A stretch of 64,000 nucleotides of DNA from JANQOH01 sp965201155 (GTDB lineage: Bacteria > Pseudomonadota > Alphaproteobacteria > UBA7887). Below are positions 8,479 through 17,195 of the stretch, piece after piece. Location of the stretch: the NCBI GenBank assembly GCA_965201155.1, contig OZ241752.1, positions 744,001 through 808,000 on the forward strand. The letters are read 5' to 3'. The notes beneath the pieces are model-generated. The model had not been told where the DNA came from. It did no database searches and saw only the letters and a program-made list of their open reading frames with translations. The translations under genes were made by a program, and so were the position numbers. Numbering within the stretch: the first letter of the stretch is position 1; each line of letters starts with the position of its first letter.

Positions 8479-9375
8479 ATGACAGTCGACAAACACGTCG
8501 TCGGCATTATCGGCGGCAGCGGCGTTGACCGCCTTGACGGACTCACTGACACGCGCTGGGAAACAGTGGAAACGCCGTGGGGAGCACCGTCGGACCAGAT
8601 ATTGCGCGGCGTTCTCGGCGACCAGCCCATCGCGTTTCTGCCGCGCCACGGACGCGGCCATCCGGTCTCCCCCTCGGAACTCAATTTCCGCGCCAATATC
8701 GACGCCCTGAAACGCCTCGGCTGCCGCGATATCGTCTCCCTGAGCGCTGTCGGCTCGCTCAAGGAAGAACTCGCGCCCGGAACCTTCGTGCTCGTCGATC
8801 AGTTCATCGACCGCACATTCGCCCGCCAGAAAAGTTTCTTCGGCGGCGGTGTGGTGGCCCATGTGTCGATGGCCCAGCCCGTCTGCGGCCGCATTGGCGG
8901 CCATTTGATGCGCGCGGCCGAAACGGCGGATATCCCCATGGTGCGCGGCGGCACCTATCTGGTGATGGAAGGCCCGCAATTCTCCACCCTGGCGGAATCC
9001 GAATTGTATCGGTCCTGGGGATGCGATGTGATCGGCATGACCAACATGCCGGAAGCCAAACTCGCGCGCGAAGCAGAGATCTGTTACGCGACGGTCGCCA
9101 TGGTCACCGATTACGACTGCTGGCACCCGCACCATGACGACGTCACCGTTGAAGCGATCATCGGCGTGCTGCTGGCCAATGCGGACAAGGGGCGGCAATT
9201 GGTTCAGCATGTGGTCCCGGCCTTGTCGGCCGATACCGCGCCCTGCGCCCAGGGCTGCTGCCACGCACTCGACAGCGCGCTCATCACCGCACCGGAAAAG
9301 CGCCCCGCCGAGCGCCTCGCCATGCTCGACGCCGTCGCCGGGCGTGTCCTGCCCCCGCAAACCGGTGGCGAGTAG
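8479..9375 (+). CDS. mtnP: S-methyl-5'-thioadenosine phosphorylase
   Basis: The 298-residue product belongs to the PNP/MTAP phosphorylase family, which cleaves methylthioadenosine to adenine and methylthioribose-1-phosphate in the methionine salvage pathway. Visible signatures include GIIGGSGVDRL at the N terminus (phosphate loop), FLPRHGRGHPVSPSELNFRA, and EGPQFSTLAESELYRSWGCD followed by GMTNMPEAKLARE, all hallmarks of MTAP. It lies 5 bp after the FKBP gene. No other mtn genes are in the window, so adenine recovery may be its main role here. Close relatives act on inosine or adenosine, which the motifs alone do not exclude. Confidence 0.93.
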   Translation: MTVDKHVVGIIGGSGVDRLDGLTDTRWETVETPWGAPSDQILRGVLGDQPIAFLPRHGRGHPVSPSELNFRANIDALKRLGCRDIVSLSAVGSLKEELAPGTFVLVDQFIDRTFARQKSFFGGGVVAHVSMAQPVCGRIGGHLMRAAETADIPMVRGGTYLVMEGPQFSTLAESELYRSWGCDVIGMTNMPEAKLAREAEICYATVAMVTDYDCWHPHHDDVTVEAIIGVLLANADKGRQLVQHVVPALSADTAPCAQGCCHALDSALITAPEKRPAERLAMLDAVAGRVLPPQTGGE

Positions 9376-9386
9376 CGCATAGCGGT

Positions 9387-9692
9387 TCAGATCTCCTGGG
9401 TCAGTTCGAGGATTTCCCGGCTCCTGGTAACCTTGTCCTGCCAGCAGCGGTTGAATTCGCCGATCATCCGTTTGAGAGCGTCGGACTCCGCCACTCGCTT
9501 GACTTCGCTCAGATTGGCAAATTCATAGAAGGCGATGTGGACATTGTCCTCGGTCTCACTCCAGCCGCGCGAGGCGCCGGCGGCGGCAAAGGCCTCGACA
9601 GCCTCCGGCAGGTGTTTTTCCTGATACCAGGTGTCGAATGCATCCCGCACGGTGGGGTCTACCTTGGCGCGTACGATCAGGAATGCGGTCAT
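9387..9692 (-). CDS. Small alpha/beta-barrel protein, function unknown
   Basis: The 101-residue protein begins MTAFLIVRAKVDPTVRDAFD and contains WYQEKHLPEAV, a pattern of the dimeric alpha/beta-barrel (ABM/EthD-like) fold, in which small proteins bind or transform hydrophobic ligands or act structurally. No catalytic residue can be assigned. A strong ribosome-binding site (AAGGAGAAAGG) precedes the ATG. It lies 15 bp after the aquaporin gene on the same strand, suggesting co-transcription, but the functional link is unclear. Confidence 0.75.
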   Translation of the reverse strand: MTAFLIVRAKVDPTVRDAFDTWYQEKHLPEAVEAFAAAGASRGWSETEDNVHIAFYEFANLSEVKRVAESDALKRMIGEFNRCWQDKVTRSREILELTQEI

Positions 9693-9707
9693 GAGCCTTT
9701 CTCCTTG

Positions 9708-10388
9708 TCAGGACGGGTCCGTCGCGGCGGCGTGGCCGCGATAGAGCCATGCGAAAAACGCCGTGGCCAACAGGGCGCCGACGATCTGCGCCGCAATGAA
9801 GGCAGGAGCGTCGAGCGGGCGAATGCCCGCGAAACTGTCGGTGAACGCGCGCGCCACCGTCACCGCCGGGTTCGCGAACGATGTGGACGAGGTGAACCAG
9901 TAACCCGCGGTGATGAACAACCCTACCGCCCAGGGCACCGCTTCGGGCCGGGACCTGAGGCATCCCAGGATTGTCGCCAGCAACCCGAAGGCGGCAACGA
10001 CCTCGCCTACCCATTGGCCGATACCGGCACGCGGCTTGACCCCCAGCATGAGCAGCGGCTCGAAAAACATGACATGCGCAAGCATGACGCCAAGCACGGC
10101 GCCGCCAGTCTGGGCTGCAATGTACAGAAGGGCGGCAGACGGCGCGATTTCCTTTCGCAACGCAAAACTCAGGGTGACCGCGGGATTGAAATGCGCGCCT
10201 GAGACGGGGCCGAAAATCAGAATCAGCACGACGAGTATCGCCCCGGTGGCAAGGGTGTTGCCGAGAAGCGCCAGCGCGTCATTGCCGCCGGCGAGGCGCT
10301 CGCCCATGATTCCGGAACCGACCACAACCGCCAGCAGCAGCGCGGTTCCCAGCGTCTCGGCGGCAAGGCGCCGGCGCAGTGAGGTCAT
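9708..10388 (-). CDS. MIP/aquaporin family channel
   Basis: The 226-residue membrane protein has six predicted transmembrane segments and both NPA boxes: SGAHFNPAVTL and TSFANPAVTVAR, the latter followed by the filter arginine. It is expected to conduct water or a small neutral solute such as glycerol or metalloid hydroxides across the inner membrane. The ATG at 10388 was chosen since the longer ORF up to 10679 codes for arginine/serine-rich shadow sequence antisense to the dioxygenase gene. It is divergent from the cupin operon. No ars genes are nearby, so arsenite transport is unsupported. Confidence 0.88.
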   Translation of the reverse strand: MTSLRRRLAAETLGTALLLAVVVGSGIMGERLAGGNDALALLGNTLATGAILVVLILIFGPVSGAHFNPAVTLSFALRKEIAPSAALLYIAAQTGGAVLGVMLAHVMFFEPLLMLGVKPRAGIGQWVGEVVAAFGLLATILGCLRSRPEAVPWAVGLFITAGYWFTSSTSFANPAVTVARAFTDSFAGIRPLDAPAFIAAQIVGALLATAFFAWLYRGHAAATDPS

Positions 10389-10551
10389 CGGGGCGCCGGC
10401 TCGCCGCGCCCCGCAACCGGGGTGGCCTGCGCTGCGGGACAAGCTAGTATGCGCGCAGCGGCCGAAATGCCGCAAGATATAAAGCGCGGGAAGAAGATCA
10501 TCTTGCAACCTGTCAACGGAATGATCGAGCAAAACAGAGGGAGACCGGGCA

Positions 10552-11169
10552 GTGGCGAAATCAGCAGAATTGCCGCGTCTGGATGCCGCGCACCGTGTCG
10601 CCGTGCGCGCCTGTCTGGACGACATAAAGGACCTTGTGGCGCGTGACGGAGTCAACCGGGAAACGCTGGAGCGGGTCAAGATGCGCCTGGTTGCGCTGTC
10701 CCGCCGCCGTGACCTGTTCAGCTATGACCGCTTTCCGGTGATCGACGACAATGACGGCAAGCCCAGCAGCATCTATCTCCTTGACGAAGATGAGGACCAC
10801 TCCAACGCGCTGTTCGCGGTTGCGGAGCATCAGGGCAATATGTCGCCGCCGCACGATCATACGACATGGGCGGTTCTGGTCGGCATAGAGGGCGAGGAAC
10901 TCAACAAGTTCTATGTCCGTCTGGACGATGGCAGCGAAGATGGGCGGGCTGAAATTCGCGAGGACAGCCAGGAGGTTGTAAAGGCGGGGACCGGGGTCGC
11001 GCTGATGCCGGACGATATTCATTCGATTCACTGCGTCACCGAAACGCCGACGCTTATCTTTCATCTTTACGGACGCTCCATCGCGCATCTCCCCGAACGG
11101 CGCTTGTTCAACATGCGGAACGGGACGAGTCGCGTATATCCCGCCCAGCCCTTCATTCATCGCCTTTGA
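10552..11169 (+). CDS. Cysteine dioxygenase-like thiol dioxygenase (cupin)
   Basis: The 205-residue protein is a single cupin of the bacterial cysteine/3-mercaptopropionate dioxygenase type. The iron ligands are visible as HDH in MSPPHDHTTWAVLVGIEGEE and a third histidine in LMPDDIHSIHCV. Such non-heme iron enzymes add O2 to a thiol to give a sulfinate. The start is GTG at 10552 with an AGAGGGA site upstream. It is the first gene of a tight operon: its stop nearly abuts the start of a multi-rhodanese gene (a TTG at 11166 even overlaps the stop). The context suggests thiol or persulfide metabolism; the actual thiol is not determinable. Confidence 0.85.
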   Translation: MAKSAELPRLDAAHRVAVRACLDDIKDLVARDGVNRETLERVKMRLVALSRRRDLFSYDRFPVIDDNDGKPSSIYLLDEDEDHSNALFAVAEHQGNMSPPHDHTTWAVLVGIEGEELNKFYVRLDDGSEDGRAEIREDSQEVVKAGTGVALMPDDIHSIHCVTETPTLIFHLYGRSIAHLPERRLFNMRNGTSRVYPAQPFIHRL

Positions 11170-11180
11170 GAACGCCCGCC

Positions 11181-12818
11181 ATGACCGCTTTGCTGACGGC
11201 GGCGGCGCTCCAAGAGCGGTTGCGCGCGAACACAGGCGAAATCGTGCTGTTCGATGTGCGCGAGCGCGGCGAGCATGCCCGCGGCCATCCGCTGTATGCC
11301 GCCAGCCTGCCCCTGAGCCGCCTGGAACTCGATATCGCGCGGCTGGCGCCGCGGCAGGGCGTGCCCCTCGTCGTGTTCGACGACGGCCCGCCCGACAACC
11401 GGGCAGCGCGCGCCGCTGAGCGGCTGCAGCTGTTCGGCTATGGCGACGTCCGCGTGCTCGAAGGCGGCGCCGCAGGCTGGACGGATGCGGGGTTCGAACT
11501 GTTCGACGGGGTTCATGTGCCGAGCAAGGCGTTCGGCGAATTGGTGGAAGAAGCCTGCGGCACGCCTCATATGTCGGCGGACGAACTGGCGGCGCTGCAA
11601 GACGGGGGGCGCAGCCTCGTAATCCTCGACAGCCGCCCCTTCGCCGAATATCAGCGCATGAACATTCCGGGCGGAATCAATGTTCCGGGGGCCGAACTGG
11701 TGCGCTGCGTGCACGACATTGCGCCCGACCCGGACACGCTGGTGGTCGTGAACTGCGCCGGACGGACACGCTCGATCATCGGCGCGCAATCGCTGATCAA
11801 TGCAGGCGTGCCCAACCCGGTTGCCGCGCTGGAAAACGGCACCATGGGCTGGACCCTTTCCGGGCGGGTGCTGGAATCGGGCCAGACTCGCAGCGGTGCG
11901 GCGCCGTCCGCTGCCGGTGCGGCATGGGCGCAGCACGCGGCGGCGGAGGTGGCCAGGCGGTTCGGCGTACCGGAGATCGACCGCGCCACCCTGGCGCAAT
12001 GGCAGTCTGAAGCGGAAGAACGCACGCTTTATCTGTGCGATGTGCGCAGCGCGGCGGAATATGAAGCGGGACATTTGCCCGGTAGCCGCCACACCCCCGG
12101 GGGCCAGCTTGTGCAGGCGACGGAAACCTATGCGCCGGTGCGCGGCGCTCGCCTGGTGCTGATCGACGATGACGGGGTGCGCGCCACCATGACTGCGTCG
12201 TGGCTGATTCAGATGGGCCATGGCGAGGTAAGGGTTCTGGCGGGCGGCGTGGATGCCGGCGAACAGGAAACCGGCCCCGAACCGCGCCATGTGCCCGGCC
12301 TGTCGCCGGCGCGGCGCACCTTCGAGATTGATGTCGGACGGCTGGCGGGAATGCTGCCCGGCCGCGACATGTTGCTGATGGATTTCGCCGACAGCCGGCG
12401 CTATCGGGCGGGGCATATTGCGGGCGCCGTGTGGGGTGTGCGCGCCCGCATCAGCCGGCTTGCGGAGCGGCTGCCGGAAGCCCCCATGATAATCATCACT
12501 TCGCCGGATTCACTGCTGGCGCATCTCGCGGCGCCGGAACTGAGCCGCCATGTGCGGGCGCCGGTGCGCGTGCTGCGCGGCGGCACCGATGCCTGGGCAG
12601 CCGCCGGCCTGCCGCTGGAGGCCGGCGCCGGCACGATGCTCGATGAGGCGGACGATGTGCATCTGCTGCCTTATGACCATGCGCCCGACCAGGTAGAGGC
12701 GGCAATGCGCAACTATCTCGACTGGGAAACAGCGTTGATACCGCGTATCGCGCGCGACGGCACGGCGCGGTTTCATATTCCGACCGGCACGGAACACAGC
12801 GCCGCCAATGCCGTCTGA
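11181..12818 (+). CDS. Four-domain rhodanese sulfurtransferase
   Basis: The 545-residue protein contains four rhodanese repeats, each recognisable by a Dx(R/S) segment followed by E..xGHIpG: LFDVRERGEHARGH, ILDSRPFAEYQRMNIPGG, LCDVRSAAEYEAGHLPGS and LMDFADSRRYRAGHIAGA. Only repeat 2 keeps the catalytic cysteine loop (VVNCAGRTRS); the loops of repeats 1, 3 and 4 read FDDGPPDNRA, IDDDGVRATM and ITSPDSLLAH and have no cysteine. So one active and three structural domains are likely. A 60-residue C-terminal tail is unassigned. I chose the ATG at 11181; a TTG at 11166 is possible. It overlaps the next gene by 11 bp. Confidence 0.88.
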   Translation: MTALLTAAALQERLRANTGEIVLFDVRERGEHARGHPLYAASLPLSRLELDIARLAPRQGVPLVVFDDGPPDNRAARAAERLQLFGYGDVRVLEGGAAGWTDAGFELFDGVHVPSKAFGELVEEACGTPHMSADELAALQDGGRSLVILDSRPFAEYQRMNIPGGINVPGAELVRCVHDIAPDPDTLVVVNCAGRTRSIIGAQSLINAGVPNPVAALENGTMGWTLSGRVLESGQTRSGAAPSAAGAAWAQHAAAEVARRFGVPEIDRATLAQWQSEAEERTLYLCDVRSAAEYEAGHLPGSRHTPGGQLVQATETYAPVRGARLVLIDDDGVRATMTASWLIQMGHGEVRVLAGGVDAGEQETGPEPRHVPGLSPARRTFEIDVGRLAGMLPGRDMLLMDFADSRRYRAGHIAGAVWGVRARISRLAERLPEAPMIIITSPDSLLAHLAAPELSRHVRAPVRVLRGGTDAWAAAGLPLEAGAGTMLDEADDVHLLPYDHAPDQVEAAMRNYLDWETALIPRIARDGTARFHIPTGTEHSAANAV

Positions 12819-13725
12819 CGGGCGCCCGGCCGCGGGCTTCGTCGATTCGGCAGGGCGGGTTGTTGCAGCAGATGGCCCGCCGCGACGGGTTTTCCCCACC
12901 GGCAATGCTGCCGCCGCGGCGGTATGGTGTCTGGCGCCCGAGCGGCTTGTCGGCTGGCCGGCAGCGCGCCCCGGCACGCGCGGCCCGCTTACCCTGCCGG
13001 CCGCGGAAGTGCCCATGATCTCGCTGGCGAATACGCGGACGGCAGCAGCGGCGGTGCGGGATGCACAGGCAGACCTGGTTCTCGATTTCGGAAATTGCGC
13101 GGCGCCGTTCATCGAATTTGCGGACCGGTTGCACCGGCAATCCGGCGTGCCGGTGGCGGTGGTCAGCGGTCGGCTGGCGGACACCCGTGCGAGCCTCGCG
13201 TTGATGGGGCAATTGTTCGGCCTTGCCGGACGCGCGGAGGCGCTGGCGCGGGAATGGGACAGGGCGGTGTGCGCTGTATCGGCGGCGCTTCCCGCTCCCG
13301 GCGCCGGGCCGCGGGTTCATTACGCGATCGGCCCGCGCGGCGAAAAGACCGCGCGCCGAGACTCGCTCCACGTGGAACTTCTCGACATGGTTCACGCCGT
13401 CAATGCGGCGCCGGTGGAGAGCGGCGCCGGCGGGCGGGTGGCGGTGGACCCGCAGGCGGTGGCAGAAGCGGCGCCGGACCATATCGTGACGATCGACGCC
13501 GAATTTCACGCGCGGGCCGCACAGATCGAGCCGTGGGCGAGCATGGCCGCCGTGCGCGCCGGTAGGGTGCATCTGGCGCCGGCGCCGGTCTTGTCGTGGT
13601 TCGACTTTCCGCCGTCATTCAACCGCATCATGGGGCTGCGCTGGCTGGCGCATGTGCTGTACGGCGCAGGCGCGGGCGGCGACCTCGACCGCGAGGCCCG
13701 GCATTTCCATGAGCTGTTCTACGGT

Positions 13726-13755
<30 letters not shown>
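12808..13755 (+). CDS. ABC-type metal-chelate/B12 binding-protein homologue lacking a signal peptide
   Basis: The 315-residue product resembles the class III periplasmic binding-protein fold used by FepB/BtuF proteins (VFPTGNAAAAAVWCLAPERLVGWP near the N terminus, GRLADTRASLALMGQLFGLAGRAEAL in the middle, and VRAGRVHLAPAP near the end). No signal peptide or lipobox is visible at the N terminus, and no permease or ATPase is nearby, so it may work in the cytoplasm or be a repurposed receptor. It overlaps the rhodanese gene by 11 bp. Its last ten codons and its TGA lie inside the antisense tRNA-Arg gene, producing the tRNA-derived tail WRTRQDSNL. The exact ligand is unknown. Confidence 0.75.
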
Positions 13756-13802
<47 letters not shown>

Positions 13803-13851
13803 GCGTGCCGCACTCTATCAGGTTGCGCAGAGGGCGGCAAAGCGGGCGGCG

Positions 13852-16186
13852 TCAGTCGGCGCCGGCAGCGACCTTGCCACTGTCCCCGTCGGCGCTGTCC
13901 GCATCGTCGGGCGGCGGGTCCGCTGGGGTGATATCGAACGCAGCCTTTCCTTCCTCGACGCGCACCTTCACATGGCCGCCCTGTGTCAGGCTGCCGAACA
14001 ACAGGGCTTCGGCCAGGGGCTTCTTGATGTGCTCCTGAATGACGCGCGCCAGGGGGCGTGCGCCGTACAGCCTGTCATAGCCCTTTTCCGCAAGCCAGCG
14101 GCGCGCATCGTCGGTGAGTTCGATAGTGACGGCGCGGTCGGCCAGCTGGGCCTCAAGCTGGACAATGAACTTGTCGACCACGCGATGCACGATTTCCGGC
14201 GGCAGATTGGAAAAGCCGATAATCGCGTCGAGCCGGTTGCGGAACTCCGGTGTGAACATCCGGTCGATGACTTCGCGGTCATCGCCGGTGCGCGCCTCGC
14301 GTCCAAAGCCGATTGCCGGCTTGGCAAGTTCGGACGCGCCGGCATTGGTCGTCATGATGAGGATGACATTGCGGAAATCCACCGATTTTCCGTTGTGGTC
14401 GGTGAGCTTTCCGTGGTCCATCACCTGCAGGAGTATGTTGAACAGGTCGGGATGCGCCTTTTCGATTTCATCGAGCAGGAGCACAGCGTGCGGGTGCTGG
14501 TCGATGGCGTCGGTGAGGAGCCCGCCCTGATCGAAGCCGACATAGCCCGGCGGCGCGCCAATGAGCCGCGAAACAGTATGGCGCTCCATATATTCGGACA
14601 TGTCGAAGCGGGTGAGTTCAATCCCCATGATCGCAGCGAGTTGGCGTGCGACTTCCGTCTTGCCGACACCCGTGGGGCCGGAAAACAGGTAGTTGCCGAT
14701 CGGCTTTTCCGGTTCGCGCAAGCCGGCGCGGGCCAGCTTGATGGCGCCGGTAAGCGTCTCGATGGCTGAATCCTGCCCGAACACGACGGTTTTCAGACTG
14801 GTTTCCAGCGAAGAAAGCATGGCCTTGTCGTCACGGCTGACGCTCTTCGGGGGAATGCGGGCGATCTTCGCGACGATGCGTTCGATTTCATCTTCGTTGA
14901 TGGTGGTCTTGCGGCGGTCTTCGGGCAGCAATACCTGGGCAGCGCCGACTTCGTCGATGACATCGATCGCCTTGTCGGGCAATTTCCGGTCGCCGATATA
15001 ACGCGCCGACAGCTTGACCGCGGAACGCAGGGCGTCGTCGGTATATTCCACCCGGTGATATTCCTCGTAATAGGGCTTGAGGCCCTCGAGAATCTTCACG
15101 GCATCGTCGATGGACGGCTCGTCTATGTCGATTTTCTGGAAGCGGCGAACGAGCGCGCGGTCTTTTTCGAAGTAGTTTCGATATTCCTTGTATGTGGTCG
15201 ACCCCATGCAGCGCAGGCTGCCGTTTTGCAGGGCGGGCTTGAGCAGATTGGAAGCGTCCATGGCGCCGCCGGAGGTGGCGCCCGCGCCGATCACCGTGTG
15301 AATTTCATCGACGAACAGGATGGCGCCGTCATGCTGTTCCAGTTCGGCGAGCACGGCCTTCACTCGCTCCTCGAAATCGCCGCGATAGCGTGTGCCGGCA
15401 AGCAGCGAACGAACCCATGTCGAGGGCAAATATGACAGCGTTGTCGAGGACATCCGGCACTTCGCCGTCAACGATGCGCTTGGCGAGACCTTCGGCAATG
15501 GCAGTCTTGCCAACCCCCGGGTCGCCGACAAACAGCGGATTGTTCTTGGTGCGCCGGCATAATATCTGCACCGTGCGCTCCACTTCGTCGCCGCGGCCGA
15601 TAAGCGGATCGATGCGCCCGTCGCGTGCTTTCTGGTTGAGGTCGACGCAATAGGCTTCGAGGGCCGCCTGCCCCTGCTTGGCGTTTTTCTCGTCCTCCTG
15701 TTCGGCGCCTTCCTTGTTGGCGCCTGAAGGGGTGCGCGAGTCGGACATGCCGGGCCGCTTGGCGACGCCGTGGCTGATATAGCTCACGGCATCGAGCCGG
15801 GTCATGTCCTGCTGCTGCATGAAATACACGGCGTGCGATTCGCGTTCCGAGAAGATCGCGACAAGCACATTGGCGCCTGTAACTTCCTGGCGGCCGGAGT
15901 TCTGCACATGGTGCACTGCGCGCTGGATGACCCGCTGGAAACTTGCGGTGGGGCGGGCATCGGAGGTCGGTTCGGGAAGCAGGACCGACCCGTCCTCATC
16001 GAGAAAATCCTCAAGAGCGGCGCGCAACTTGTCGATGTCGACATTGCAGGCGCGCAATACGGCGACCGAGTCCTGATCTTCGGTGAGCGACAGCAGCAGA
16101 TGTTCGAGCGTTGCGAACTCGTGCCCGCGCGCATTGGCGTGAGCAAGTGCGCGATGCAGCGATTCTTCCAGCGTTTTGGACAACAT
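13852..16186 (-). pseudogene. clpA: ClpA, ATP-dependent Clp protease ATPase subunit, frameshifted
   Basis: Two abutting minus-strand frames (16186 down to about 15413, then to 13852) together encode ClpA, the AAA+ unfoldase of ClpAP. Part 1 has the N-terminal repeats and first Walker A (GDPGVGKTAIAEGLAKRI). Part 2 resumes at LLAGTRYRGDFEERVKA and includes the second Walker A (GPTGVGKTEVARQL) and the C-terminal domain. The frame breaks at 15406-15413, where the minus strand reads TTCGTTCG: deleting one TTCG restores ALDMGSLLAGTRYRGDFEER and a 776-residue protein. This could be a real 4-bp duplication or an assembly error. clpS lies 16 bp upstream in the same operon. Confidence 0.9.
15406..15413 (-). 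repeat. 4-bp tandem duplication causing the clpA frameshift
   Basis: The plus strand reads CGAACGAA (TTCGTTCG on the coding strand). One extra unit of four bases adds +1 to the frame. Removing it gives 2331 coding bases (777 codons with stop) and the canonical DMGSLLAGTRYRG motif. Confidence 0.85.
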
Positions 16187-16202
16187 GGCTCGGCTCTCCG
16201 GA

Positions 16203-16568
16203 TCAATCTTTTTCGAGCGTGCACTGAAGCGGATGCTGGTTCTGCTTCGCGAAATCCATCACCTGCGTCACCTTGCTTTCAGCAACTTCATAGGAATATA
16301 CGCCGCAGATGCCGACACCGCGCCGGTGCACATGCAGCATGATGCGGGTTGCCTCCTCGCGCGACTTGCGAAAAAACCGCTCCAGCACGTACACGACGAA
16401 CTCCATGGGCGTGTAGTCGTCATTGAGTAGCAACACCTTGTACATAGAGGGTTTCTTGGTGCGAGGCTTGGTTCGCGTCACGGTGCCCACATGGAGGCCG
16501 CCGCCGTCGCGATCGTCGTCGTCGTCCGCCATTGCGGTGCGCCGTCGGGCTGGAAGGGGGTGAGGCAT
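16203..16568 (-). CDS. clpS: ATP-dependent Clp protease adaptor ClpS
   Basis: The 121-residue product is the N-end-rule adaptor that delivers substrates to ClpA. The core reads YKVLLLNDDYTPMEFVVYVL, MLHVHRRGVGICGVYSYEVAE and ends VTQVMDFAKQNQHPLQCTLEKD, with the type 1 pocket residues (NDDYTPMEFV, VHRRG) intact. The N terminus is a long acidic arm (MADDDDDRDGGG). The ATG at 16568 has a GAGGG site; an ATG at 16532 in the same frame lacks one but is a plausible alternative. clpA follows in the same operon. Confidence 0.93.
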   Translation of the reverse strand: MPHPLPARRRTAMADDDDDRDGGGLHVGTVTRTKPRTKKPSMYKVLLLNDDYTPMEFVVYVLERFFRKSREEATRIMLHVHRRGVGICGVYSYEVAESKVTQVMDFAKQNQHPLQCTLEKD

Positions 16569-17001
16569 CGCTATCACACCCTCAAGACGGCCTCTCGTCT
16601 GACGGACTGCCGCGTCCTGCATCTCTGCGCTGCCTCTCTGCCGGCACGGTCGGTTGCCTGTCATGATAGCCCATTCCCGCCCGCCGCATAACCCGCGCCT
16701 TGCGGCGCGCCAAGTCCACAGGAAGCGGGATTTGCGAGCGTGCCGGCTGTCGTCGCACGAAGCCACCTAAATTCCGGTAATGCATCGGGGCGCGAGAGAC
16801 GAGCCATACAGGCTACACAACGGCCAGTTAGTGCTATAGGCCTTCCGCCATTCCGTGGCCCGGTTCCGGGTACTCGCATTACCAATGCGCCGACCGACCG
16901 AACGCTGGTCACATAACCGCATTCATCTTCCGATGGTTTGAACGATCAGCAAGCAAGAGCGAAGCGTTCCTAGATGGGAGGTTCACATACCTCAAATTCA
17001 C
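16569..17001. other. Intergenic stretch upstream of clpS, no gene seen
   Basis: About 430 bp between the clpS start and the disrupted Fic/Doc gene. Short ORFs on both strands have arginine- and serine-rich shadow composition and no recognisable motif. It must contain the clpSA promoter, but no convincing -35/-10 pair was picked out by eye. The right part (about 16900 onward) becomes more AT-rich, marking the border of the acquired segment. Confidence 0.5.
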
Positions 17002-17191
17002 TCAACGATCAGCCAAACGTCGCAATTCAGCTTGATACCGAGATATCAAGACATTGATCGGCTCCGCGCGCTTAAAGAATGTTTGAGAGTCAACACCGTC
17101 CTCGGCGGTCAGTTTCGCAGCATTTCTTATCGTTTTGATAGCCCCTTTTCCCACTTGATTAGTCCAGTTTGGGAAACCCACCTGCGCGACC

Positions 17192-17195
17192 TTAA
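17192..17195. repeat. IS target-site duplication TTAA, left copy
   Basis: TTAA directly flanks the left inverted repeat and matches the right copy at 18479-18482. Collapsing the two copies to one restores the host gene frame. Confidence 0.9.

Noticed and set aside
10389..10679. N-terminal extension of the aquaporin
   Set aside because: The added 97 residues are Arg/Ser-rich antisense of the dioxygenase 5' end and would place the start inside another gene.
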